This document shows, in pieces, positions 1 through 7,257 of a stretch of 9,877 nucleotides of DNA. The translations under genes were made by a program, and so were the position numbers. The notes under the pieces are model-generated. The model saw only the letters and a list, made by a program, of their open reading frames with translations, ran no database searches and was not told the origin of the DNA. The stretch covers positions 1 through 9,877 of the forward strand of contig JAEDKA010000078.1 in assembly GCA_016296065.1 (NCBI GenBank), written 5' to 3'. Numbering within the stretch: the first letter of the stretch is position 1; every line of letters begins with the position of its first letter. The DNA comes from Kiritimatiellia bacterium (GTDB lineage: Bacteria; Verrucomicrobiota; Kiritimatiellia; RFP12; UBA1067).

Positions 1-87
1 GCGCAAGGCTCTCCAAGGGCTCGGCAGCGTTTCCCAAAGGTGGGGATATTCCAGAAAAAGTCTGGCCGTGCTGGCTCCGCTTAAATA
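1..87. other. Upstream non-coding stretch with two small hairpins
   Basis: I see no convincing gene here. One frame is open from the window edge to a TAA at 82-84, but its 27 codons do not resemble a known protein end, so it could be either a gene tail or spacer. Two adjacent inverted repeats are visible. Positions 31-46 fold as TTCCCA / TGGGGA around an AAGG loop (one T-G wobble), and positions 51-65 fold as CCAGA / TCTGG around an A-rich loop. Neither is followed by a T-tract, so they are not classical intrinsic terminators. Confidence 0.35.
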
Positions 88-96
88 TGGTATAAT
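88..96 (+). promoter_or_regulatory. Extended -10 promoter for the giant gene
   Basis: TGGTATAAT is a perfect -10 hexamer (91-96) preceded by the TGn extension (88-90). No good -35 box lies at 16-18 bp spacing, which fits an extended -10 promoter that does not need one. The predicted start of transcription is near 103, giving a leader of about 105 nt before the preferred ATG at 210. The same nonamer recurs at 9529-9537 and a close variant at 7174-7182. Confidence 0.6.
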
Positions 97-197
97 ACGT
101 GCCGTACGATGGTGAGAGGAGCTTGTAACCTTTGCTGCGTGCGCGTGTAATCACTACGGAGAAGCAAGTAGGACCGCTACAGGAAACTTCAAAAGAA

Positions 198-204
198 TGG
201 AGCA
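198..204 (+). promoter_or_regulatory. Ribosome binding site that favours the ATG at 210
   Basis: GGAG at 199-202 lies 7 nt before ATG 210, which is standard Shine-Dalgarno spacing. A competing purine-rich site (GAGAGGAG, 114-121) precedes a TTG at 132 by 10 nt and would add 26 N-terminal residues. I prefer 210 because it is an ATG with a well-placed site, and because the sequence that follows (MALPDITLSLNDF) reads like a natural protein start. The upstream site may be real, so two starts cannot be excluded. Confidence 0.5.
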
Positions 205-209
205 AACAC

Positions 210-3200
210 ATGGCACTGCCTGACATAACTCTCAGCCTGAACGACTTCAGGAGCGTACTTGGAAACGTGAACGACGGCAACGTCGTTTTCAAGGCCGACA
301 ACACCGGCATCGAGAAAGCCAACTACGGCAGCAAGTTCCTGAACCTCTTCCGCACGACGCGCGAGGCGCCGGACAAACCGGAGGAGAACGCGCGCATCCG
401 CCTTTTGCTGATGGACGCGATCGCGAACTCCGCCGAACACAAGGTCCTTTCGCGGGACACGCTGGAACGCATCTACGCGGCGCTCGGAATGCCGGACGGC
501 AGCAGCAACCAAGCCGACATGCAAAAGCCGCTTTCGCGCCGCGAGCTGAAGGCCGCGCTCGACATCATCGACCAGGCCACGATGCGCAATACGATGATCA
601 CGAAGAATCTGAAAGCGCTCGATGCCGCTGGGCTCCTCGACAAGGACGTCTCCAAGGCTGTCGCCAGAGCGTGCGACAAGGCGCCGTTCCTGCAGCTCCA
701 GAGCGACAAGAAACAGGGCCTCGCGTTGATGAAGAGCGTCTTCGGCGACGATTTCCTCGGCCGCAGCCCGAAGGAAATGCAGCGGTTCGTCTCCGACAAC
801 TACGCCGTGATCCGCGAGCAGGTGTTCGACCGCCTCTATTGGACGAATCCCTCGCTCAAGGACTTCTCCGAGGACGACAACCTGAACGCCAACATCCCGG
901 ACGAGAAGGACGAGGCGCAGTTGCCGGTTGTCGACCAGGAGACGGTCAAGGACGCCTTCAAGGCCGTCGTCGAGGACCTGATGCAGAAGTTCGCGGCGAA
1001 CGAGAAGGTGACGACGCGCCTCATGACGCTGGCCGGTCCGCAGAAAGATGTGAATTTCAGCGATGACACCGCAAAGAATATCTGGAACAATGTGCTCAAA
1101 GGCGCGGAAATCGAGCAAGCCGTGCGCAACATCTTCGGCGCGCCGAAGGAAGCGGTGGGCGTCCTCGGCACGCTGCAGCTTCAGCGCGCCTGCGACAACA
1201 TCCTCAACGCCCTGACGGCCGGCCTCAACGCCTCCTACGCCCAGGAACACTACGACACGCAGCTCACCGAAAAAGACTTCAATGCGAAGTTCGGCCCGCT
1301 TGTGAACGTCCTGAAGGAAGTCTCCGAGGACCTCAAGAACATCGGCGAGGACGCTGCGGGCACCGTGCGCGCGGAACTCGCCGCCGAAATCGGCAGGCTC
1401 GTCTTCGCCAACGACGCCGGCGACATTCCGGGCCGTCTCCAGGATGCCGTCGTCAAGGCGCTCGACAACGTGGTCAAGGGCTTTTCTTCGCGCCACATCG
1501 TCGAGGATTTCGTGAACGAGAAGTTCGGCTATCTCGCAGACAAGACGTCCGTCCTCGCCTACTTCATGGAGAAGATTTCGAACGGCAGCGAGGAGCAGAA
1601 GACGGCGCTGGCGAACTACCAGAAGGCGGTCATCGCCGGAAGCGCCCAGGCCGTGCGCCTCGATTTCGAGCTCACCGTCCTCGACCCGATCGTCGTGGCC
1701 TACAACAACAAGATGGCATCCGAAAAGCCGGAGATGGTCCTCAAGATGCGCAAGACGCGCAACGACACTTTCTTCCAGGCGGCACTCGCCAAGATGCCGG
1801 GCATCGACACGATGAGCGAAGACAAGAAGACGGAGAAGCTCCTCGACATCAAGGTGAAGACGCTCGTGGCGAAAATCGGCTCCGAAAGCGCGTTTGCGCT
1901 CGGCATTACGGACTCGACGGGCTCGTGGAGCATCAAGACGCGTTCCGTTAAGGTCGTGGATCCGGAGCAAGCCCAAAAGGAAAAATATATCACGCAGATC
2001 GACCAGGAAGCGGTGGGGAAACTCGAAAAAGCGCTTCTCGACATGAACGACAAGGACTTCGAGTTCTACTCGCAGTACACGGTCAAGGGAATGTCCATTG
2101 CCGACAACGACATCGCGGTGATCTCCCTGTCGGCCTTCGGACCAGGGAAGAACGAGAACATCTTCCAGACCGCGCTGCGCGACGGCGCGATCAGCATCGC
2201 GTCGATTCCGAAGAACGCCGTTCCGCTTCTCCAAAAAATCCTCCAAGCGCAGATCTACGCAGCGCTCCCCGACGAGGAGAACTCCGGCATGGGCGAGGGC
2301 ATCGGCCTGAAAGAACTTCTGCCGCACGACGAAGCGCACGGCTCGCCGCTCGCGAAAGGACTCGTCGAGCGATTGTCGCAGCGCTTCGCCGCCACCGGCA
2401 TCAAGCCCGTGCCCCATAACTTCATGCCGATCGCCCCCAACGAAACAGACAAAGCGACGGCCTCGCGTCTCAATATCCAAAACAGCAACGGCATCATGCG
2501 CGTCCACGGCTTCGGCACGATGGATCTCACGCGCATCCTCAAGCTCTTCAACGACGTCGGCCTTTCGCTCGCGCCGCTCGAAAGCAACGACATGAAGGCC
2601 AAGATCGACGTCTACGAGAAGGTCATGTGCCTGTCGATGCTCGCGTCGATGAGCGGCTTCAAGCTCGAAGGGCTTGCCGAATTCACGCAGCGCGTCACTG
2701 GCAAGAGCTTTGCCGACGTCACGTACGGCGACGTCATCCAGGCGCTCAGCAAGAACAAAATCCTGTTCGAGGGCGAGACGATGTCCGGCGGCAGGGCTCT
2801 CGCGCTGCCGAAGAACCTGACGATGGACGACCCGCTGAACGCGCTCAAGGGCGTGCAGAAGACCGCGAAGGAATTCCTTTCCGGCGAACTGCCGCTTTCC
2901 GGCGTCGGGCTTTCGACGGGCGAGACCGTCGCGCTTCTCGAGAAGGTGCGCGAGCTCGGCGCAATGCCGCCGGGCGCGACCAAGACCGTGAAAATCGTCC
3001 TCAACGGTGCGGAAGTGGAGCTCACGCGCCTGCCGGGCGGAGATTTGAGCGCCAAGTGCGGCAATCTGCCGTTCCGCGCCGCATTCGACGCCCACGGCAT
3101 CGTCAGAATGATCGAGAACGCCATCACGACCAAGCCGGACGCGTTCGACGCGGCCGTCGTGAAGAGCGCGCTGCCTTCCATCGAAGCGGTCAAGAGCGGA

Positions 3201-6200
3201 AGGGTCCCGCTCGTGCGGGCGCGCGAACTGTACGCCAAGACCGCAGCCGCCAAGACCGGGCTTTTGCCCGTCATGTTCTCGCACTGCACGACGGAGGAGA
3301 TGCGCGACATCGCCCTGCGCGCCGTAGACGGAACGTTCACCGCCGCCGACCTCCCGAAGGAGCCGCCGGCCACCTACAACTCCGGCGCCATGATCGAGAT
3401 GCACGACAATCTCGCCCTCACGTCCTCCGCCGAAATCGACGCCAAGGTGAAGATCAACGTGCCGGAAGGCAAGTCCATAGAACTGCGCCGCGCCGTTCCG
3501 CCGGACGCCCCTACCGTCCACAACATCATCGCCGACCTGTTCCTCAACAAGGATACGTGGGAATTCGATGCCGGCGCGAAAGGCGATGCGAAGCCCGGCG
3601 AGCGCATCCGGAAACTCCTCGTCGAACACGGTCCGGAGCTTTCCTTCATCCTAAAGGGGCTCGACGCAAACGGCGGCAACGACCTTCTGGCCTCGCTCCC
3701 GGAACTGGTGCGCAACGCCGCCAAGGGCGTCCTGGAAGACATCAAGAAGCTCGACCTCGGCTCGCTCGCGAACGCGCAGGACGTCTCCGACGAAACGCGA
3801 CAGGCTCTCGCCGCGATCGAGACGAAGGTCGACGGCGTCGCGAACGCGCTCGTCGACGACATGCAGACGAAAGTGACCGCTCTCTTCGCGCCGAAGGCCG
3901 GCGACGCCGACGGCAAGGCGCCGTGGCAGAAGACTTTCGCCGAACTGACCGGCAAGGAAGGCATCGACGTCACGACGAAGCAGGGCGCCTTTACCATGAA
4001 GGTTCTCCAGAACTACTTCAAAAATTCCGCGCCCGTCGACAAGCGCGCGATGCTCTCCGCCTTCATCCGCAACACCGACGCGAACTCGAGCGACGCCAAG
4101 CAGGTCGCCGAGCTGCTGAAAGGCGCCGGCCCGCTTCTCCAGAAGATGCTCCAGGGTCTGCCGCTCAGCTCCTTCAACGCCGAGACGCAGCTCGCGCTCA
4201 AGGACATGAAGTCGCGCCTCCTTCCGATTCCCGACGCGGCCGTCAAGGCGCAGATGCTCGAACTCGTGCGCAGCTCCAACGGCGAAATCCTCTCGATCGA
4301 GGTCACCAAGAGCCTTGGCGCCGCCTCCGTCGGACAGGCCTTCCTCTGCACCATCAAGACGAAGGCCCATCCGTACATCGGCGAAGAATGCGTCGTCAAG
4401 CTCCTGCGGCCGAACGTCGATACGGCCATCCAGCGCGAAAAGGCGCTCATCGACCGGCTGATCGCCGACGACCCCGCCATGAAGGCGACGTTCGACGGCC
4501 AGTACCGCAAGATCCTCGAAGAATTCGATCTGACGCTCGAGTCCGAGAACGTCGGCATCGGCACGAAGGTCTACGAATACCCGGGCGGCGTGCAGACGCT
4601 GAGCACCATGCAGATGCTCGACGGCACCGTCCCGACCATGACCGCCATGATCGTCAAAAAGGCCGATGGCCAGACTTTCGACGCGATGATCGACAAGCTG
4701 CGCGGCGAAGCCGAGGATATCCTCAATGATTTGCGCACGACAACCGAGGTGGGCGGCAAGACAAAGACCGTCTACAAGGCGCAATCCGCGGTGGATTCCG
4801 CCGCCGCGCGGCGTGACCTGATGGGCAAGATCGCCTCGCTCAACGACCGGCGCAACCATATTCTCGACGTCGCCAAGGCTTGGTTCGACAACGCCCTCTT
4901 CGGCAACGGCTTCTTCCACGGCGACCTCCACGGCGGCAACCTCATGACCGCCGCGACCGGCACCACCTTCATCGACTTCGGCAACTGCTCGCGCCTCTCC
5001 ACCGTGGAGCAGAACGCCTTCAAGATGATGTTCGCCACCATCATGTCCGGCGATACCGACCGCATGGTCGGCAATTTCATGAAACTCCTGCCGCAGGACG
5101 CGCAGACCGCCTTCCGCGAGAAGTTCCCGAAGGGGTCCGACGCCGAGAAGGAACTCGTCTCCTTGCTGCAGCGCGGCGACGCGTTCGACATGATGCCGCG
5201 CCTCCAGGCGTTCCTCGCCGCCGTCCAGGGCGCCGACGTGCCGATTCCGCCGGCCGTCCAGAACTTCGTCCAGAGCTACATGCGCCTGAACGACATCATC
5301 GTCGAAATCGACAGGACGACCGAAGACCTGCGCATCGCCGCCAACGCGATCTACTGCGATCTGCCGCAGACGGAACCCGTGCCGGGCGAACCGAAGCTCT
5401 TTTCCGCCCTGCGCAAGATCGCCAAGGCCTTCACGGGCGACGCCAACACGCCGTATTCCCGCGAAGCCGTGAACGCCGCCGCGGAGGACTTCACAAGGTT
5501 CGTCAAGAGCGAAGATGGCAAGGCCGAAATCCTCGAACTCACCTCGTCGGAGGAAAAACTCTTCGGCGTCCTCGAGCCGTTCATGCAGGAAATCAGAAAG
5601 GTCGTCTTCAACTCGCGCACCCAGATAGACGTCCGTCCGGGAGAGCGGAAACAGTCTCGCATGCCCGAAGGCATTTCCTCAATCATGAACTCGTTCACAT
5701 CGCTTTCCAGGCTTCGCAAAGATGGCAAATACGACACCAAGGAGGCGAAGGACATCATCTCGCGCATAGCGAGCGACCTTTCTACATGCGGCAAGGCTAT
5801 GGCGGACGGATACAACAGCCAGATGACGACGGACCGCGGAAACGGAAAATCGGTGTTCGTAAATATCGCCGGCAAGCGCGACAAGTCGATGACGGACATC
5901 TGCTCGGACGTGATTTTCGCCCATCAGGAAGCCCTCAAGAACCTGTCCGTCAACGAGTTCGGCAACATGATTTCCGCGGGTTTTTTCGCGATGCGCCTGA
6001 TGAACAACTACAACGCGGCAGATACGCAGGCGAGCGTGCGCAAGCGCGTAGGGCCGGCACTCGAAAAGCTCAACAACGCGCTTCCGGAGGCCGAACGTCT
6101 GAGTGCTGCGGAAATGACGACGCTCGCCCGCGCGACAAGCACGTTCCTCGTGCAGACGCCGCGTCCGGACGCCGACGCGAACTGGGGCGGCGACGCCACG

Positions 6201-6488
6201 AAGCGCGCAGACTTCGCGGCGGCGCTCTCCTACAACATCTCGCGCGCCATCGAAGCCCTCAAGCTCCCGCAAGAACAGAAGGCGTCCGAAGCCGCGATTC
6301 GCCACGCCGCCCTCAGCTGCGGCCTTTCGGACGGCAAGCTCGTCGACTCCGTCACGTCGCTCAAACAGGCCGACTACGACCTGCTTCTGGGCGAGGCGCA
6401 GAAAGACGGCAACCGCGAACTCGCCATCGCCCTTGAAGCATTGCGGGGCGCTAAGGCGCTCTACGATGACCTCGTGAAAGGAAGCTAA
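210..6488 (+). CDS. Giant protein with ABC1/UbiB-type kinase-like domain, putative type III secretion effector
   Basis: A 2,092-residue protein, or 2,118 from the TTG at 132. Residues 1 to about 1290 match no family I recognise. They look soluble and mostly helical, with a beta-rich patch near 926-975. Residues about 1300-1720 are an ABC1/UbiB-like atypical kinase: K-M-L-Q at 1312-1315 in place of KxGQ, Ala-rich loop GAASVGQ (1370-1376), catalytic Lys K1397 in VVKLLRP, EEFD (1437-1440) and ESEN (1444-1447), HGDLHGGN (1570-1577) with D1572 and N1577, and DFG at 1589-1591. About 96 residues separate LDG (1470-1472) from FFHGD, against roughly 40 in E. coli UbiB, so there is an insert. The tail to 2092 is helical and unknown. 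I see no signal peptide or membrane helices, unlike true UbiB. The chaperone-like gene downstream and the eccentric architecture suggest a secreted effector acting as a kinase, ATPase or pseudokinase. The domain is well supported; the effector role is inferred. Confidence 0.85.
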   Translation: MALPDITLSLNDFRSVLGNVNDGNVVFKADNTGIEKANYGSKFLNLFRTTREAPDKPEENARIRLLLMDAIANSAEHKVLSRDTLERIYAALGMPDGSSNQADMQKPLSRRELKAALDIIDQATMRNTMITKNLKALDAAGLLDKDVSKAVARACDKAPFLQLQSDKKQGLALMKSVFGDDFLGRSPKEMQRFVSDNYAVIREQVFDRLYWTNPSLKDFSEDDNLNANIPDEKDEAQLPVVDQETVKDAFKAVVEDLMQKFAANEKVTTRLMTLAGPQKDVNFSDDTAKNIWNNVLKGAEIEQAVRNIFGAPKEAVGVLGTLQLQRACDNILNALTAGLNASYAQEHYDTQLTEKDFNAKFGPLVNVLKEVSEDLKNIGEDAAGTVRAELAAEIGRLVFANDAGDIPGRLQDAVVKALDNVVKGFSSRHIVEDFVNEKFGYLADKTSVLAYFMEKISNGSEEQKTALANYQKAVIAGSAQAVRLDFELTVLDPIVVAYNNKMASEKPEMVLKMRKTRNDTFFQAALAKMPGIDTMSEDKKTEKLLDIKVKTLVAKIGSESAFALGITDSTGSWSIKTRSVKVVDPEQAQKEKYITQIDQEAVGKLEKALLDMNDKDFEFYSQYTVKGMSIADNDIAVISLSAFGPGKNENIFQTALRDGAISIASIPKNAVPLLQKILQAQIYAALPDEENSGMGEGIGLKELLPHDEAHGSPLAKGLVERLSQRFAATGIKPVPHNFMPIAPNETDKATASRLNIQNSNGIMRVHGFGTMDLTRILKLFNDVGLSLAPLESNDMKAKIDVYEKVMCLSMLASMSGFKLEGLAEFTQRVTGKSFADVTYGDVIQALSKNKILFEGETMSGGRALALPKNLTMDDPLNALKGVQKTAKEFLSGELPLSGVGLSTGETVALLEKVRELGAMPPGATKTVKIVLNGAEVELTRLPGGDLSAKCGNLPFRAAFDAHGIVRMIENAITTKPDAFDAAVVKSALPSIEAVKSGRVPLVRARELYAKTAAAKTGLLPVMFSHCTTEEMRDIALRAVDGTFTAADLPKEPPATYNSGAMIEMHDNLALTSSAEIDAKVKINVPEGKSIELRRAVPPDAPTVHNIIADLFLNKDTWEFDAGAKGDAKPGERIRKLLVEHGPELSFILKGLDANGGNDLLASLPELVRNAAKGVLEDIKKLDLGSLANAQDVSDETRQALAAIETKVDGVANALVDDMQTKVTALFAPKAGDADGKAPWQKTFAELTGKEGIDVTTKQGAFTMKVLQNYFKNSAPVDKRAMLSAFIRNTDANSSDAKQVAELLKGAGPLLQKMLQGLPLSSFNAETQLALKDMKSRLLPIPDAAVKAQMLELVRSSNGEILSIEVTKSLGAASVGQAFLCTIKTKAHPYIGEECVVKLLRPNVDTAIQREKALIDRLIADDPAMKATFDGQYRKILEEFDLTLESENVGIGTKVYEYPGGVQTLSTMQMLDGTVPTMTAMIVKKADGQTFDAMIDKLRGEAEDILNDLRTTTEVGGKTKTVYKAQSAVDSAAARRDLMGKIASLNDRRNHILDVAKAWFDNALFGNGFFHGDLHGGNLMTAATGTTFIDFGNCSRLSTVEQNAFKMMFATIMSGDTDRMVGNFMKLLPQDAQTAFREKFPKGSDAEKELVSLLQRGDAFDMMPRLQAFLAAVQGADVPIPPAVQNFVQSYMRLNDIIVEIDRTTEDLRIAANAIYCDLPQTEPVPGEPKLFSALRKIAKAFTGDANTPYSREAVNAAAEDFTRFVKSEDGKAEILELTSSEEKLFGVLEPFMQEIRKVVFNSRTQIDVRPGERKQSRMPEGISSIMNSFTSLSRLRKDGKYDTKEAKDIISRIASDLSTCGKAMADGYNSQMTTDRGNGKSVFVNIAGKRDKSMTDICSDVIFAHQEALKNLSVNEFGNMISAGFFAMRLMNNYNAADTQASVRKRVGPALEKLNNALPEAERLSAAEMTTLARATSTFLVQTPRPDADANWGGDATKRADFAAALSYNISRAIEALKLPQEQKASEAAIRHAALSCGLSDGKLVDSVTSLKQADYDLLLGEAQKDGNRELAIALEALRGAKALYDDLVKGS

Positions 6489-6511
6489 AGGCTGAAACGC
6501 TCGACCCTAAC

Positions 6512-6533
6512 GGCGGCGCGGGAACGTGCCGCC
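6512..6533 (+). other. Intercistronic hairpin with GNRA tetraloop
   Basis: GGCGGCGCG pairs with CGTGCCGCC through 9 consecutive pairs (one G-U, 6518/6527), closing a GGAA loop (6521-6524) that fits the stable GNRA tetraloop class. It lies 23 nt after the stop of the giant gene and 35 nt before the chaperone ATG. No U-tract follows (the next bases are CGAACTACC), so it is unlikely to stop transcription fully. It could set transcript stability or partial read-through between the two genes. Confidence 0.5.
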
Positions 6534-6568
6534 CGAACTACCACTTTCAACTATACAAATACAAAAAA

Positions 6569-7039
6569 ATGGAACTGGAACGACTGATAGCGGAATTCAA
6601 CGCGCAGACCGGCATCGAAAAGACTGCGTCTGCGGACGGCGTGTGGAGATATTCGGCCGACGGGCGCGTTTTCGGCGTCACGGCGGACGAACAGGGCGAA
6701 AGGCTCTTTCTCTTCGGAGACATCCCGCCGCCCGACGAAGACCGCGAGGATGCGTTTCGCAAGACCGTGTTGGAGGCCAACTACTTCTTCCGCGGCACGG
6801 GCGGCGCGACGCTGGCTCTCAATCCGGATACCGGCGCCTACGCGCTCGTGCAGTCGGCCCCCCTCGCCGACATGACGCCGGAGGGGTTCTTCTCCCTTGT
6901 CGAGTCCTTTGTCAACGCGCTCGCAGTCTGGTGCTCAATCTCCGCCGGCACGCGCGAAGCCCCGCCCGCCCAGAGCGAAAACGCCGCGCCGCAAAGCTCA
7001 CCGCCTGCGGAGGGACGTTTCGAGTTCTTGCAAGTATAG
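6569..7039 (+). CDS. CesT/SycE-like type III secretion chaperone
   Basis: A 156-residue acidic protein with the layout of class I type III secretion chaperones (CesT/Tir-chaperone family). It has an N-terminal amphipathic helix (2-14), strands including RVFGVT and ERLFLFGDIPPP, and a helix running into LEANYFF (68-74), the usual 'LL.AN' position. A strand pair follows (ATLALN, then GAYALVQSAPL), then a long C-terminal helix from about 103 (TPEGFFSLVESFVNALAVW). The last 30 residues are an Ala/Pro/Ser-rich tail ending in FEFLQV, beyond the usual fold. Family members are cytoplasmic homodimers that bind the N-terminal part of one effector and keep it secretion-competent; the gene commonly sits beside the effector gene. 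Here the neighbour 80 nt upstream is the giant kinase-like gene, so that is the likely client. No Shine-Dalgarno is visible: the ATG follows an A-rich run. The family call rests on pattern and length, not on a search. Confidence 0.75.
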   Translation: MELERLIAEFNAQTGIEKTASADGVWRYSADGRVFGVTADEQGERLFLFGDIPPPDEDREDAFRKTVLEANYFFRGTGGATLALNPDTGAYALVQSAPLADMTPEGFFSLVESFVNALAVWCSISAGTREAPPAQSENAAPQSSPPAEGRFEFLQV

Positions 7040-7257
7040 GCGGAACTCTTCGCCGTAGCGGTTCGGCGTGAGGGCAAAAGGGTCTATATAAGCCCTACAG
7101 TATATGCTTGCCTGCTTGCTGTGGGGAGTACAGGGTGATTGCCACCGCAAATTACCACAGTAGCGGGAGTTTATGATATACTATCAAAAAATGATTTCTC
7201 CGCTACAGGCAAGACGGGCGGAGGTTAACAAAAAACAAAAGGGGAAAGTAAGGACAA
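7040..7257. other. Intergenic regulatory region before the GH3 gene
   Basis: 218 nt without a gene. A 5-bp hairpin (CGCCG 7051-7055 / CGGCG 7064-7068) follows the chaperone stop but lacks a U-tract. A near-palindrome centred on TATATA occupies 7079-7096 with AGGG/CCCT ends. A 7-bp inverted repeat, GTAGCGG (7160-7166) / CCGCTAC (7200-7206), flanks the predicted promoter. A strong GGAGG (7220-7224) has no start codon at a usable distance and is probably fortuitous. Confidence 0.4.
7174..7182 (+). promoter_or_regulatory. Extended -10 promoter for the GH3 gene
   Basis: TGATATACT has a -10 hexamer TATACT (7177-7182) with an upstream TG (7174-7175), a variant of the TGGTATAAT seen elsewhere in the window. 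A weak -35 candidate TTACCA (7152-7157) would give a 19-bp spacer. Predicted transcription start is near 7189, leaving a leader of about 69 nt. The element overlaps a perfect inverted repeat, TGATA-TAC-TATCA (7174-7186), so a repressor could plausibly bind across it; no such regulator is encoded in the window. Confidence 0.5.

Noticed and set aside
109..150. 13-codon leader peptide (attenuator)
   Set aside because: It has no ribosome binding site, no run of regulatory codons and no terminator/antiterminator pair downstream; mentioned only as part of the start-site ambiguity.
189..3629. Very long open frame on the minus strand (1,146 codons) opposite the giant gene
   Set aside because: Its translation is dominated by Arg, Val, His, Asp and Leu, as expected from the antisense of a GC-rich gene. 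It has no recognisable motif, and the plus-strand frame carries the ordered kinase motifs.
2627..4729. 700-codon plus-strand open frame in an alternative phase
   Set aside because: The product is extremely Arg-rich and low in complexity, a frame shadow of the giant gene; it overlaps the catalytic region of the true frame.
4880..6436. 518-codon plus-strand open frame in an alternative phase
   Set aside because: Same Arg/His-rich shadow composition and full overlap with the kinase and tail region.
210..6488. Calling the giant gene ubiB (ubiquinone biosynthesis)
   Set aside because: UbiB proteins are about 500-550 residues with C-terminal membrane helices. This protein is four times longer, lacks such helices and has altered KxGQ and Ala-loop motifs, so only the domain name is justified.
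7051..7068. Terminator after the chaperone-like gene
   Set aside because: The stem is only 5 bp with an 8-nt loop and no T-tract follows.
6526..7071. 181-codon plus-strand frame overlapping the chaperone-like gene
   Set aside because: Its Arg-rich composition indicates a shadow; the 6569-7039 frame has a coherent folded-protein pattern.
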